Source: Chara braunii
Lineage: Eukaryota; Streptophyta; Charophyceae; Charales; Characeae
DNA length: 33,113 nt
Direction of reading: 5' to 3'
NCBI GenBank assembly: GCA_003427395.1
Contig: BFEA01000341.1
Coordinates: 1,433,739 to 1,466,851, forward strand
Shown here piece after piece: positions 1 to 9,607 of the stretch. The position numbers were made by a program, and so were the translations under genes. A model generated the notes under the pieces. That model was not told the DNA's origin and ran no database searches. It saw only the letters and a list, made by a program, of their open reading frames with translations. The stretch's first letter is position 1, and every line of letters starts with the position of its first letter.

Positions 1-1280
1 TAATTTGTTGTTCATGGGGAATTAATAATTATCGAATGTATACAGTACAGTCTTTACTAATAGGTGTTTTGTTTTCATATATGTAGACAAGATTATTATG
101 GAATTTATGTTTCATGACTCTCAGGACCCACTAAATTTCGAAGACCCCTTTTCCCTTCCCTCCAATTGCAGCACTGGTGGGTGGGACTGTGACTTTTGTC
201 TGGCAATCGAGGCCCTGGTTGCCAGCACGTGTTGCTCCCCACCAAGAGGGAGAAGGAGAGGACCAGACCTGAGTAACGGCCCCTGGTTATCCGCTAGAGA
301 AGCAGGCTGCATTATACACCTGAGTTTCAAAAAAACAAAACAAAAAAGAGAACGGAAAGAGGGGGGGGCCCATTCAAGTAATCATCAACATGAATGAGAA
401 AGACAGACAGATCCCACGTACTCGGTACTACCGCCTTCCCCCGAACATAGCGCATATTATGTGTTTCAAGCAAACTACATGACTACTAATGGATCCAGAT
501 TTCGCTCGATTACAAATAATAAAACAGAGGTGCCTACATGTATCGTGTTCGACTATTGCGGCTGTTCAAATAGAACCCGCATGCGTTGTATTCGAATAGA
601 AAAGAACCTATGCGTTGTGTTTGTTTCCAGAGCGTACGCGATATGTTCGGGGGAAGACGGTAGTGGCTGCATAGCATCACCCAAAGTAGACCAAAAAACA
701 TGACAATTCTCATCACTTCACTGAGACGGCAGGCATTCATGCATTCATAAAGTTACCCTTCAACAGGAGTGAAACTGTGAAATCCCGCCATCCTGGACGC
801 AAGAGGGGCGAAGGGCGAAACAACCGAAAGAGGCAATAGGGATACGCGAGTGGTGCCAAGGCCAGGTGGTTAATAGCGCTGCCAAAATTTGCAGGCTCCT
901 GGTTTGCCCTTGCGGATGTGTGGCTGGCTGGGAACTGTCAGAGGTGGACAGATACATAGCTCCTGTGTCAAAAGGGGATCCGTTTCATTCATTACTTGGT
1001 AGCCGAATGTGAAAACAGCAGGTGTATCTTATCCTTGTGCAAAATGGCAACATACATTCACCATTTCCACATTTACAGAGAGAATGAGACCCTCTCTTCA
1101 GATGAACAACATACGAAACAGCCCCTGTCTCCCGCCGACCACACCCCAGGCCTATCAATCAACAAAACCGATTGGATTTACAGTCATTTACTATATATTG
1201 AATTTTATTTAGTCTGTGACTCTGCGGTTTCCCCTTCAAGACTTCTTTTGTGTACCCCACAGAGCCAGAGGGGTACTCAC
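1..1280. other. Intergenic or intronic DNA, no gene recognised
   Basis: No exon, RNA gene or mobile element is recognisable apart from a short dispersed repeat at about 201-260. Any downstream exon of the LRR gene that ends at 1281 should lie here on the minus strand, but no further LRR motif is visible in any minus frame. Confidence 0.5.
201..260 (-). repeat. Dispersed repeat, copy 1
   Basis: On the minus strand this segment contains GGGGAGCAACACGTGCTGGC, close to GGGGAGCAACACTTCCTGGC on the plus strand at about 20716-20735. The similarity extends to about 50 bp in each place. In both copies one frame reads GEQH-x-LAT-x-AS, but no protein family is recognised, so a non-coding repeat is the simpler reading. 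Confidence 0.45.
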
Positions 1281-1444
1281 CCTTAAGTTTGATGTGGTCA
1301 GCGATATCAGTGACCCAGCTAATGCGCAGGCGCCTGCGTCACCGATCCTGTTGTGGCTGAGATCTAACGTCGTCAACTGCGGACAGGATAGTCTCAGTGC
1401 CCTCGCCAACGAATCTGCTCCATGGGCACCAATGTTGTTAAAAC
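1281..1444 (-). CDS. LRR protein, internal exon (two leucine-rich repeats)
   Basis: This exon encodes 54 codons plus two leading bases. The peptide shows two ribonuclease-inhibitor-type (NLRC/RanGAP-like) repeats: NNIGAHGADSLARAL, then LTTLDLSHNRIGDAGACALA, ending in LTTSNLR, where a leucine strand position has become serine. Minus-strand splice signals fit: the acceptor is TTGCTGCAG directly before base 1444 and the donor is GTGAGTACC directly after 1281. The first two bases complete a Gly codon begun by the exon at 3723-3909, so joined they read LYLG-FNNIG, a proper repeat junction. Such proteins usually form curved protein-binding scaffolds in the cytosol; no catalytic domain is seen. Start, end and partner are unknown because the other exons were not found. 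The repeat type is secure; the gene's function is not. Confidence 0.75.
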
Positions 1445-1497
1445 CTGCAGCAACAAAAAAACATAAAAGATAAAAAGCGCACAACTTCAGCAGTGTC

Positions 1498-1730
1498 AAC
1501 ACATAGTGGATTTCTTGCTGTGCAAGCCCCATCTGCTCTGGGGGGCAGCAGTCCGGTTACTTGTCACCGATCAAGGAGGCAGTTTGACTACAAGAAACAG
1601 ACTAAGAAATAGGAGGCGACGAGGAGAGAGAAAGGGGTAGGGGCAAGGTAAGACAAGAGAAGAAAGGGGTAGGGGCAAGGTAAGACAGAAGAGGCTACAC
1701 ACAGCGTAGTGGATTTCTTGCTGTGCATTT
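1498..1730. repeat. Local duplications
   Basis: GTGGATTTCTTGCTGTGCA occurs at about 1506 and again at about 1711. Between them AAAGGGGTAGGGGCAAGGTA is tandemly repeated (units 1629-1660 and 1661-1692, 32-bp period). This is consistent with nested slippage or segmental duplication inside the intron. Confidence 0.7.
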
Positions 1731-2192
1731 TTTGTCAAAACAATATTCCAAGTTGATAAGAGTACATGTGATCCTTGTTTTCGATGTTTCGGAACCATCG
1801 TCGGGGGGAACCAGATAGATGCCATGTACCGAACAGTAGAGTACATTTTGAACTGATGATCAGAGCTCTCTAATGTTAGAGAAGCAAGGCATGTGCTTTG
1901 TTACGCGGGGCCCGTCATGACATAGCTTTGGCCATCAGGTTTTACCCCATCGCTGGCCATGTGCCTTCTTTGTTAACCATGCTGTCCAGCCTGTACTCCA
2001 GCGAGGAATTGTCCACTGCGGGTAATCCAGTGGGCTGAGGAGTGCCATCAGCTGGCCTGGAAAGCATATCTATGTCACCTCATACATTGAATTTAGGACA
2101 TTATTATCATATTATATTGCATGAATTTGTAGCATATGCCATATAGCAAATTCATCATACACAGGAAAACAAACAGGATAGCTGATTGGGAA

Positions 2193-2390
2193 ATGACCGC
2201 TTGGGCACTGGACGAGTGAATGACCAATTTGCCCTGCCAAAATGTTCGCAGGGGTGTGCACAATCTTCTCTAGCAGGTCACTCGGCAACTCCCCCCCCCA
2301 CATATCTCACTTTCTCGACGAATATAGGCATTGACCGATTTCCCCCTGCCAAAAAGGCCAGTGGGGGTTGCGCATGATCTTAATCGGCAC
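2193..2390. repeat. Diverged direct repeat
   Basis: A segment around 2220-2268 reading TGACCAATTTGCCCTGCCAA resembles one around 2334-2382 reading TGACCGATTTCCCCCTGCCA. Both continue into a G-rich stretch followed by TGYRCAYRATCTT. The copies are too diverged to assign to a family. Confidence 0.4.
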
Positions 2391-2492
2391 AGTTCAAAAC
2401 TTTATATACTTTCTGATTGGGCACAGAGTCAAAGACATCACGACGCTCAGAGCGAGGCGGCCTGAAACACAGGTTACTACTGAGTCATAAAA

Positions 2493-2536
2493 CATAACGC
2501 ATTCTCAAAAAAAAAAAAAAAAAAAACATAACGCAT
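2493..2536 (+). mobile_element. Poly(A) micro-insertion with target-site duplication
   Basis: The 10-bp direct repeat CATAACGCAT (2493-2502 and 2527-2536) brackets just TCTC followed by 20 A. The match extends upstream as AAA in both copies, although the right-hand A's could belong to the tail. This is the expected product of target-primed reverse transcription that stopped almost at once, leaving only the tail of an unknown poly(A) RNA. Confidence 0.8.
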
Positions 2537-2549
2537 CACCAGCTCAAGC

Positions 2550-3120
2550 ATTGGATCTACATATCCAGTGCTAAGCGCGCACGAATGTAGCCAGTTTCAC
2601 AACCAGATTCATACATACATTCTCATCATGAGACACAGCCTTGGATCGACATATCCAGTCAGCTAGTTGAATTACCAATTGAACATACATAACAAGGTGT
2701 AGCGCAGTCTAGTAGCACATCTGTTTTGGGTACAGAGGGTCATAGGTTGAGTCCTGCAGACATGCTGTCTGTGCTAAGCGTGGACGAATGTAGCCAGTTT
2801 CACAACCAGATTCATACATACATTCTCATCATGAGACACAGCCTGCCAGCTGAGTTCGCATGAACGTCGTGCAACTTTCCAGAAAGGTTTTGCTTTCTGG
2901 ACCTGTTTGAACATGACAGTGCGTCCTCGCCTGCATGAATGTAGCTGGTTTCACGACCAGATTGCTATACATTATCAGCATGAGACACAGCCTGCGTGAA
3001 TGGTTCTGTGTTTCAGCTGAGTTCACAAGACTTCACATGAATGTCGCACAACTTTGCAGAAAGATCGTGCTTTCTGGACCTGCGTGAACATAAAAAAGAG
3101 GGTCCTTGCCTGCTCATGTA
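2550..3120. repeat. Cluster of degenerate direct repeats
   Basis: A unit of about 72 bp containing GAATGTAGCCAGTTTCACAA occurs at 2569-2640 and 2771-2842, with a diverged third copy at about 2935-2991 (GAATGTAGCTGGTTTCACGA). A second motif, CTTTCTGGACCTG, occurs at about 2891 and 3070. The short motif TTGGATC-ACATATCCAGT occurs at 2551 and 2641. The block lies inside the inferred LRR intron and looks like an old, decayed tandem array. Confidence 0.75.
2693..2763 (+). pseudogene. trnP: Organellar tRNA-Pro(UGG) fossil
   Basis: The sequence runs AAGGTGTAGCGCAGTCTAGT, then ATCTGTTTTGGGTACAGAGG, then CATAGGTTGAGTCCTG. This matches plant-type mitochondrial or plastid trnP(UGG) through the D arm, the anticodon stem (TCTGT/ACAGA around TTTGGGT, anticodon TGG) and most of the T arm. 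The T loop has lost at least one base compared with GGTTCRAATCC, and the 3' acceptor strand no longer pairs with the 5' AAGGTGT. It is therefore a decayed nuclear copy, not a working tRNA. It sits between two copies of the local direct repeat in the LRR intron. Plastid versus mitochondrial origin cannot be separated by eye. Confidence 0.75.
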
Positions 3121-3460
3121 TCTCGACATGCCAGTTGCACAGGAGAGATTCTGAACACAGATTAAGACCCCACAGCAAGTACATTGACCATGCCCCAAGA
3201 AAATAATGAAAGGCAATGATGATATCAGGCAACACTGTGCATGGATTTGGAGAGTGGTTCACTTGACGACCAGATGGAAGATGGCAAGCACTCGACTAAG
3301 CACCCGAAGGAGCCTGGCATGAAAAAGGCAACACGGAGGATGGATTTATCGGAGTGAGGACCACTGCGATAAAGCTCGAAGCGCAAGTTTGGCAGAGAAG
3401 GATCCTCGCAAGAAAGAGCACAGAACCTCCATTGACGAGTTTATTCACTAGCGACGAGCC

Positions 3461-3630
3461 TTGCTCACTTGGTACACCGATGGACTGTTGTAATGATACT
3501 AATGAAGACCTGAGTTGGATCAAATCCTGCCGGACAATGATGAATGGAACAAATAATTATGAATTACCTAGGGCTGATCTGATCAATGAAGATAATTCAA
3601 AACTGTTGCCCTTTCAGAAAAAAAAAGAAA
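3461..3630 (+). mobile_element. tRNA-derived SINE, family B, copy 1
   Basis: A box-A-like TTGCTCACTTGG (3461-3472) and box-B-like GGATCAAATCC (about 3517-3527) form an RNA polymerase III promoter pattern. Downstream the sequence matches the element at 24.8 kb through ATAATT-x-TGAATTAC (3553-3567), GGGCTG and CCCTTT, and ends in an A-rich tail at about 3619-3630. The copy is diverged from the other, and no clear target-site duplication was found. It lies in the LRR intron, antisense to that gene. Confidence 0.55.
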
Positions 3631-3722
3631 GACAATTTGATGCACTGACAGAATGAGGAAGGCAACGCAAAGCATGGGAGACTTGTGATGATTCGCTAGC
3701 ACACCAGGCTACTATGACTCAC

Positions 3723-3909
3723 CCAGGTACAGGTGATTGAGCGTTGGATGGTGGACAATGGCACGAGCGATGGCAGAAGCTCCCCGATCCGCAATTCCAT
3801 TCTCACACAAGTCAACGGCCATGACTGAAGAGTTTGCTCGACACGCCGCGGCAATGTGCTCACAGCCTTCATCCCCGAGCCTGTTATTTCCCAAATTTAG
3901 AGTCTCTAT
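3723..3909 (-). CDS. LRR protein, internal exon (about two and a half repeats)
   Basis: The exon encodes 62 codons plus one base. The peptide begins IETLNLGNNRLGDEGCEHIA, continues with VMAVDLCENGIADRGASAIA and finishes LNHLYLG. These are ribonuclease-inhibitor-type repeats with the LxLxxNxIGDxGA pattern. Minus-strand splice sites are GGTTGCAG before 3909 (a weak pyrimidine tract) and GTGAGTCA after 3723. The final base is the first base of a Gly codon that exon 1281-1444 completes, so the two exons are consecutive in one transcript unless a small exon was missed. The upstream exon is expected to end in phase 0; none was recognised between 3910 and 6000. Protein-binding scaffold is a family inference; the partner is unknown. 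Confidence 0.75.
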
Positions 3910-3994
3910 CTGCAACCATGATGAAGCCACCGCATCACACATCAATGAAGCGCCACAAAGCCATCCACTCACACACAGAACAGCACTGGAATGG

Positions 3995-4770
3995 GTCAGA
4001 GTGCAAGGAATATGAGAGTGCAAGGAATATGAGTGAGAGCGATAGACAGAAAACCATATTGCAAAATCGCGATGTAGTCCAGATAGTCGTGTACCAAGCA
4101 GAAAGCACAATGCACCTATATACCAGCCAAATAAGAGCAACACAGCAAACTCAAATGTCAATGTACTATGTAGGCACTCTCTTGCCACATCAGCTTGGTA
4201 CTAGCCTATACACTACATTCACTCAACCGGCGTCACTTTTGAGGGGCAAGGCTGTACATCTGCAGTCACTTTCTCCGCCATCACTTTTCCTATCATGCAC
4301 TGTTGCATACTCATGAAACACAGTCATAAGTATGGCGCAGATTCCCAGAACCGCCCAGATAATACAGAGTTAATACAAATACAGCGGAAGAATTGAGATA
4401 CATGGATTGACTCTGACGCAGACCGCAACGAAACACTCACAAACATACGTCGGTGGTGTGAAAGCCCTGGCCATGGACACAGAAGAAAAGGCAAGGGTCC
4501 AAGATCATACACAGACGAATGGAGGGAGGGGAGAGACGAAGGAGGAGGAGAGGGAAGTTAACGTACCATGAATCCAGAAATAGTATCTCGAAAGTCATAA
4601 GTAACGCAAATCCGAAATGTCATGAAAACAGAGTCTCACTGTGTCCCAGATGTCGATCTCCCAATATCAAGACACATCTCCAGAAGTAGAAAGTAGTCCT
4701 CAACCAATGTCTCAAAGTTACTATCTCAACTGTCATCAGAACTCGTAACCATCGTCCATAGTCGTAGTAG
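3995..4770. other. No gene recognised
   Basis: Apart from a small duplication of GTGCAAGGAATATGAG at about 4000-4035, nothing is identifiable. An upstream LRR exon may be hidden here, but no LxxLxL pattern shows in the minus frames. Confidence 0.4.
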
Positions 4771-4779
4771 TCCAGTAGG

Positions 4780-4995
4780 AGCCACCCGAGACTGAGACTC
4801 GAGAGCGAGCAAGAGCAGAGGAGGAAGAGGGAGGAAAGGCGGGCCTTTTCTCCCTAGTACCTGGCGGTGCAGCGATGGCGCTGCAGGGCTGGGTGCTGGG
4901 CCGCGGGCTGGGCCAGAGGGCCGGCGCTGCTCCTGCTTGCTGCGCTAGCTCGCTGCTGCGCTGTTCGTCCTTGCTGCTGCGCTAATCTCCCCTGG
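4780..4995 (+). other. GC-rich block with a 36-codon reading frame
   Basis: This is markedly richer in G and C than its surroundings, with a purine-rich lead-in (about 4800-4845). ATG at 4875 opens 36 codons ending at TAA 4983-4985. The product starts MALQGWVLGRGLGQRAGAAP and ends in a Leu/Ser/Cys/Arg-rich stretch without acidic residues. That composition resembles an organelle transit peptide, and the block could be a promoter with a first exon. However, no good splice donor or following exon was found, so this remains a guess. Confidence 0.2.
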
Positions 4996-5069
4996 GACGC
5001 TGCACTAATCTGGTAGACTAACTCGTACCCTAACCACCAGACTGACTGTCGACCAACCTACCGACTGAG

Positions 5070-5163
5070 GCTGGTACCCAGCTGATATAGTGCTGGGTCG
5101 GCCTCAGTCGTACTGAGGGCCTTCGGGTCTGGACCGTTGATCAGGCCCAACGGTTCAGATCCG
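5070..5163. repeat. Cluster of inverted repeats
   Basis: Three hairpins follow each other. GCTGGTACCCAGC lies at about 5070-5082. GGCCTCAGT-CGT-ACTGAGGGCC spans 5100-5121. A 40-base near-palindrome at 5124-5163 has arms CGGGTCTGGACCGTTG and CAACGGTTCAGATCCG (14 of 16 pairs). They may be remnants of palindromic elements like the other MITEs in this window. Confidence 0.6.
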
Positions 5164-5406
5164 ATTTGGAGGCTCGGGGCAACTGGACCGAAACGGCTGG
5201 TAGCGCCGAACAAAACGAAAACTAAGCGCTGTGCTGGCATACCGTAAAGCTAACCTGGATGGGGATCCGCCTTATACAAAAGAGGCTGGGATGTACTAGT
5301 GGTTTGACAGTCTGAATTTTCAAGATATCCTCATCGTCCTTCATAACAAAACTCCCACATCTTTTAAACCAAATCTTTCTTTTTTTTTGAAAACAGGCGA
5401 AGTTTT

Positions 5407-5568
5407 TTAAGCCACCACTACCTTTCCCATACACCGGGCGCTGGCAAGGCCCCGCAACTTTCGAAGACCGGAAATGCAGCAATCAATTCAATCAATTGCC
5501 TGTCGAATATGGACAGGATGGCCTTTCAGGCCCTCTTCGGACTACACTGAAAGGTAGTGGTGGTTTAA
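5407..5568. mobile_element. TTAA-bounded MITE, family A, copy 1
   Basis: The element starts TTAAGCCACCACTACCTTTC at 5407 and ends GAAAGGTAGTGGTGGTTTAA at 5568: 20-bp terminal inverted repeats differing at one base, with TTAA at both outer edges. Length is 162 bp, close to the 167 bp of the copy at 14920. TTAA edges are typical of piggyBac-class integration; that assignment is inference, since no transposase is present. Confidence 0.75.
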
Positions 5569-5622
5569 GCCCAACCAATTCAATTACCTGTCGAATCTGG
5601 ACAGGATGGCCTTTCAGCCCCT
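5499..5622. repeat. Duplicated segment overlapping the MITE right half
   Basis: TGTCGAATATGGACAGGATG (about 5502) and TGTCGAATCTGGACAGGATG (about 5589) head two ~38-bp copies. One lies inside MITE copy A1 and the other just outside its right end. The order suggests a duplication that included part of the element. Confidence 0.7.
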
Positions 5623-5742
5623 TTTTATTATCATTACAGTATGGGGAACCCCGTAGCAGCGACATCCTCGTTCAAGCATCACCCAACGAGGGAGCTGGGA
5701 GCTGCACCCACCAGCAGGTGCGACAACCCCTACAGCATGTAC

Positions 5743-5993
5743 ACGACACCGGCCAGGGGTCAGCCGGTAGCATCAGGATCAAGTTTCACCTGAGTGGCCA
5801 GTCATGGTGCCTCCCCTCTGGTGCCCTCCCCTTCCTGACATCAGCAGTACCTGCTTAGTTCCGATAGGGGGGCTCAACGGTCCACCTCTAGATGGCGGGT
5901 ATGCCCAGGTAGGTACATGAGGTCGATGATTGAACTCATGACCTCCTGAGTGCCACTTGAATGCCTTAACAACCGAGTTAGGCCACAGACTTA
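5743..5993 (-). mobile_element. tRNA-derived SINE, family A, copy 1 (diverged)
   Basis: Read on the minus strand, the head is GGCCTAACTCGGTTGTTAAG (box A) followed by GAGTTCAATCATC (box B), then a body matching the copies at 26 and 31.4 kb (for example GCCAGGGG-x-CAGCYGGTAGCA on the plus strand near 5750). The body is cut or unrecognisable left of about 5743, and no poly(T) edge remains, so it is an older or 3'-truncated copy. Confidence 0.65.
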
Positions 5994-5999
5994 AACCAA

Positions 6000-7190
6000 G
6001 TCCATACAGTGGACACGAATAAACCATTGGAGGGGGGGGGGGAAGTAACATAAACAATAAATCAAGGAGCCTGAACCCTCCCCAAATGCCCTTTTCATTG
6101 TTATTGCTTTGGGGTTCAACCTACGGACTGAGAAGTGAGGGCCCACCTGTGCCAGTCCCTGACATAGAGTTGCCAAGCACCTCCGAATCCAGATCATCCT
6201 GGTCTTCCTCCAGTCCCTCATTTATTCCAAGGGGCTGCAATGCCATTGCGGTTTATTGCTTTCCTCCGCTATTGTCTTGATATGATAGAGACTCCCTCCA
6301 TCCCTCCCTTTTCTTCATTGAGGCGAGTGGATGTGCAGCCACATTCACTCTCTGACTGTGCTAAAATCTCCACTTTTTTATGGGAGCAGGGTGCAAAACC
6401 ACCACTGCACCCCGAGCAATACTTTTGCCCCTCCTTTTTGCCTGGCGCTGGATGTGTAGACCATTATGGGGTCCAGTCTACAAGGCGCCACTACCTTCCT
6501 GAACTGGATAGGTTATACTGGCCCTCAGCCCCCTTTGTGCACACTGCACAGGTAAAATCCAGGGTACAGCCAAGGACCCCAGGCCCTGCCAAGGATCATG
6601 CTGGTGCACAAGCACTGTGCTTCCCCCTCTATACTGCTGAAGTATAGGGCCCAGACTGACACCCCTGCTGGGCCCAGCAGAAACCAATAGCAGGTGGGAC
6701 TGTTGTGGTACCTTAAAATTTTGTTTTTTGTGCATTTCCTTACAGACCGTTTTTCAGTAGTGCTTGGCCCTGCATAGTCCCCGGTGAAAGTGTTCGAACT
6801 GAGCGGAACTGCGCGTGTTGGAATACAAGGTGCGGAACTGGCAGCATGCCTGGATGCAGCATCGTTTCATCGACTCTTCTTTAGGTGTGCACGCGTTGTC
6901 TCTTTCCCTTCATTATTTTTTCGGCCGCCTTAGTCTTGATTTTGCACCATCGTTTTTTTGTTGTTTCTACACCCAATTTGTTTTCGGTTTGTTGCTGCTG
7001 TCTCCCCAGCGGCTCTGGAGGTGTTTGAATACAAGTACACATTGCTAGGGGTCCCCAGAATCACAAATCATTCGTAAGACCACGGTTTCATAAGATTTGA
7101 TCACGGAAATATTCGGACCGAAAACCACCTACCTTTAGCAACTATCAGCAGCTCAACCCTATCCGCCTCTCTCCTATACCCCGATACCCA
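6000..7190. other. No gene recognised
   Basis: Several open frames up to 135 codons occur, but none shows a known domain, splice context or repeat pattern. A short G run lies at 6033-6041. Confidence 0.4.
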
Positions 7191-7191
7191 A

Positions 7192-7430
7192 TCTCTACCA
7201 GGCCTCCCACCCCCAACTGCTAGGTTACAGAGTGGCACGACCCACCCCAGAAATCCCCCCACCTGCTAGGTTACAGGGCAAAGCGACCCGCCCCAGCTCC
7301 GGCCAGCGAAACTAAGTATCAGTTCGCCATAGACAGAGTGCCTTCCACCCTCGGCAACTCCCCAGATCTCTCTACCAGGTCTCATGTTCCCGTACCGCTC
7401 GGGTTACAGGGCAGCACGACCAAGCCCCAG
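7192..7430. repeat. Three copies of a short repeat
   Basis: GGTTACAG followed by GTGGCACGACC, GCAAAGCGACC or GCAGCACGACC occurs at about 7222, 7270 and 7402, each followed by a C-rich CCCAG stretch. TCTCTACCAGG precedes the first and third copies (about 7191 and 7369). This is a degenerate local array of unknown nature. Confidence 0.55.
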
Positions 7431-7439
7431 CACCAACCA

Positions 7440-8700
7440 GCGTCGTTCTAACCTCGTCCATTCGCAAACCACTGGGACCAAAGACATCAACAGATACCAG
7501 ACAAGCCACCAGTCGTCGCCATGGCTGTAGTTCCGATCATCCACTCTTTCAAGCACTGGCTGCAAACATCCAACAAAAACCTTCTCAACCTTACTACCGC
7601 AAAACTTACTGCGGTAAAGCCACCATCTCCACCGCTGCTGTACCCTATTTCCGCCCTACTGGCTAGCCCCTTCGCCGCAGAGCACATTATCTCCAACCAT
7701 CACCGCAAGCACAATCCACTGCAACCAGCACCGAAATTATGACAATTTTTCCAGTTGAAACCTCAAAAATCAAAAAGAATTCAAAGAACATAGATACACA
7801 CGCAGGAATCATAACCTCAAAAGGCTGTTATTTTCAAAGGGAGAGAGAGGGCGGGAGGGAACTACTTTCCCCATGGAAATTCCTGCACCTATTCACGTCT
7901 CAGCTGGATGTAAAGAGACTCGCAAGAAACCGAGCGGCTTACTCCTTTCCCCCCAAAAAACAAGCTCCTGTCCTTTCGCTGCCTCCGCTGGAAGGCGCCC
8001 CCTCACCTCCCAGCCCCAGTTCAGAACAGCCCCCTAATTCACTCCTGCTCCCTCAGCAGCATGCAATACCCCCTAGAGCATGCCCCCGCAGAGCTGAAGA
8101 TGCCCCTTCCCTCGTGTCCCACCCCCTCCAAGTGAAGCACCTCTCGACCTCTCATCTTGCTGAAAACAGCACGGCCTCTTGTCCTCCCTCCCAACCGCCG
8201 TGGCTGATCCAAACCAGATCAGTCTGGCCCAAAGGAGAACAAGACCCACAATACCGCCCCTACCCTCTCAAGGATCACACCTCCCACCTTGTATAACCCT
8301 CACAAGGAGGGGCTCCAATCCTGAAGGAGATATTCAATCAGCACCTATGAGCCCAAATCCTACAATATCACAACTCGAGACTCGATTGTAACCAGTTTTT
8401 TGGGAATCCTTCAAACAAGTGACATCAAATATCGAATTCAAAAAAAGAGCCCAAACTTATGCACACAGAGAGAGAAATTATGTCAGTGTATCTCTGCGCG
8501 TTCTATCACAGCGCTGCATCTTTTTTCTTTTGTTCCATGCCCATTGCCGCATCCGTGGCAGGCATCCACTTGTTTCATATAAAGGGTTACAGCCTTGAGT
8601 TATCGTAAAAGAAAAAGAAGGCTTTGGGATGTTATACTGGCCCCAGGTAATATAGAAATTTGATTCATCTAGTTCCACCATTTTCTCTTTCCAAAGCCAT
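7440..8700. other. No gene recognised; longest open frame is unsupported
   Basis: The longest open frame of the window (185 codons, 7739-8296, plus) lies here. Its product is Pro/Ser-rich with no recognisable domain and could be chance, because a length near 170-185 is expected about once in a window of this size. Nothing else is identifiable. Confidence 0.4.
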
Positions 8701-8703
8701 TAA

Positions 8704-8793
8704 CATTCACCTGCCGTCCGGTGATTGGAAACGATGGAAAGGCTTTCACTATTATGAGCCTACAAAAAAAAAAAAAAGCATTCACCTGCCGTC
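8704..8793 (+). mobile_element. Short poly(A)-tailed insertion with 15-bp target-site duplication
   Basis: CATTCACCTGCCGTC is repeated exactly at 8704-8718 and 8779-8793. Between them lie about 45 bases of unique sequence, 14 A (8764-8777) and one G. This is a retro-inserted 3' fragment of an unknown polyadenylated RNA. Confidence 0.85.
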
Positions 8794-8799
8794 TTTCAG

Positions 8800-9600
8800 G
8801 ACTGTGCTACCTCACTATGAGAGTGAGGTTCCGGTCTCCCAGATTCTTTACTTGCAGCCATCGATCTTCGTGCATGGACAGTCAGAAATAAGGATGGGCC
8901 CGTGCCCATGTGGGGCACATTCCCAGGATCCAGGGATCCGCTCCCAACGTTGTTTACAGCATGATTCATTAAGTGGGCTTGGATACCTGAAGTAAACCCC
9001 ACTGGTGCTATGTTTGTTCTGTGTGGTGATGGACACCATGGTAAGACATGGCCAGGTCCATGCTAACCTGCCTTAAAAGGCAAAGATGGGGACTGTTACT
9101 CAGTGCCTTGTGCCCTGACAGCACAGACCCCATCAGTACTTTTTTTTTTTTCCCTTCCTGAGGGGGTGCAATTCCTTTCTGGGGCTAATCCTCTGTGTGA
9201 TGCCTACGTGCCTGAAAGTGTGCAGGGGTGTCTGTGAATTTGTGTCTGTGTGTCTGTGTGTCGGTGTGTCAGTATGTTTCTGCCTGTATGTATTTCTCTA
9301 CAGTGACGACAAGTCCAAACTTAAAGAGAAACCGATACACTTAAACAGTCCAGGGGGTAAGAGTCGGGGGAAGGGATCGGAGTTCGGGGGGGAACGAGTA
9401 TCTTCTTTTTCTTTTGGTGGGGTGGGGCCGGAGGGGGAATAAGCATCCATTTTCAAAAAGGATAAAAAAAAACTCTGCACATGGCATTTATTACTTATGT
9501 CATTTAGTCAAGTGGAGCATTGCTTCACTGAGTGTCGTCCTTGTGCCAATACCATATCTCTCCTCACCTCATTTTTTATTTTTTGTTAAATCTTTATTTT
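8800..9600. other. No gene; TG-rich low-complexity stretch
   Basis: A TGTGTCTG-type run spans about 9220-9285 and a poly(T) run about 9139-9151. The poly(T) could mark a minus-strand retro-insertion, but no matching target-site duplication was found. Confidence 0.45.
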
Positions 9601-9607
9601 CAAGCCG

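Larger units (their letters stand above)
1445..3722 (-). other. Inferred intron of the LRR gene
   Basis: The 2278 bases between the two LRR exons start with GTGAGTCA and end in TTGCTGCAG on the minus strand, and the exon phases match across them. The interval carries a short tandem duplication, a poly(A) micro-insertion, a repeat cluster, an organellar trnP fossil and a SINE, all listed separately. A cDNA would settle whether an exon is hidden inside. Confidence 0.55.

Noticed and set aside
2693-2763. Functional nuclear tRNA-Pro gene
   Set aside because: The T loop is missing at least one base and the acceptor stem does not pair.
2569-3120. CRISPR-like array
   Set aside because: Only two or three diverged copies with irregular spacing and a tRNA fossil between them; eukaryotic context.
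7739-8296. Longest open frame (185 codons, plus)
   Set aside because: Low-complexity Pro/Ser composition and no domain; by a rough (61/64)^n estimate, about one frame of 170-185 codons is expected by chance in a window this long.
9139-9151. Poly(T) as the edge of a minus-strand retro-insertion
   Set aside because: No matching direct repeat was found to the right; left as low complexity.
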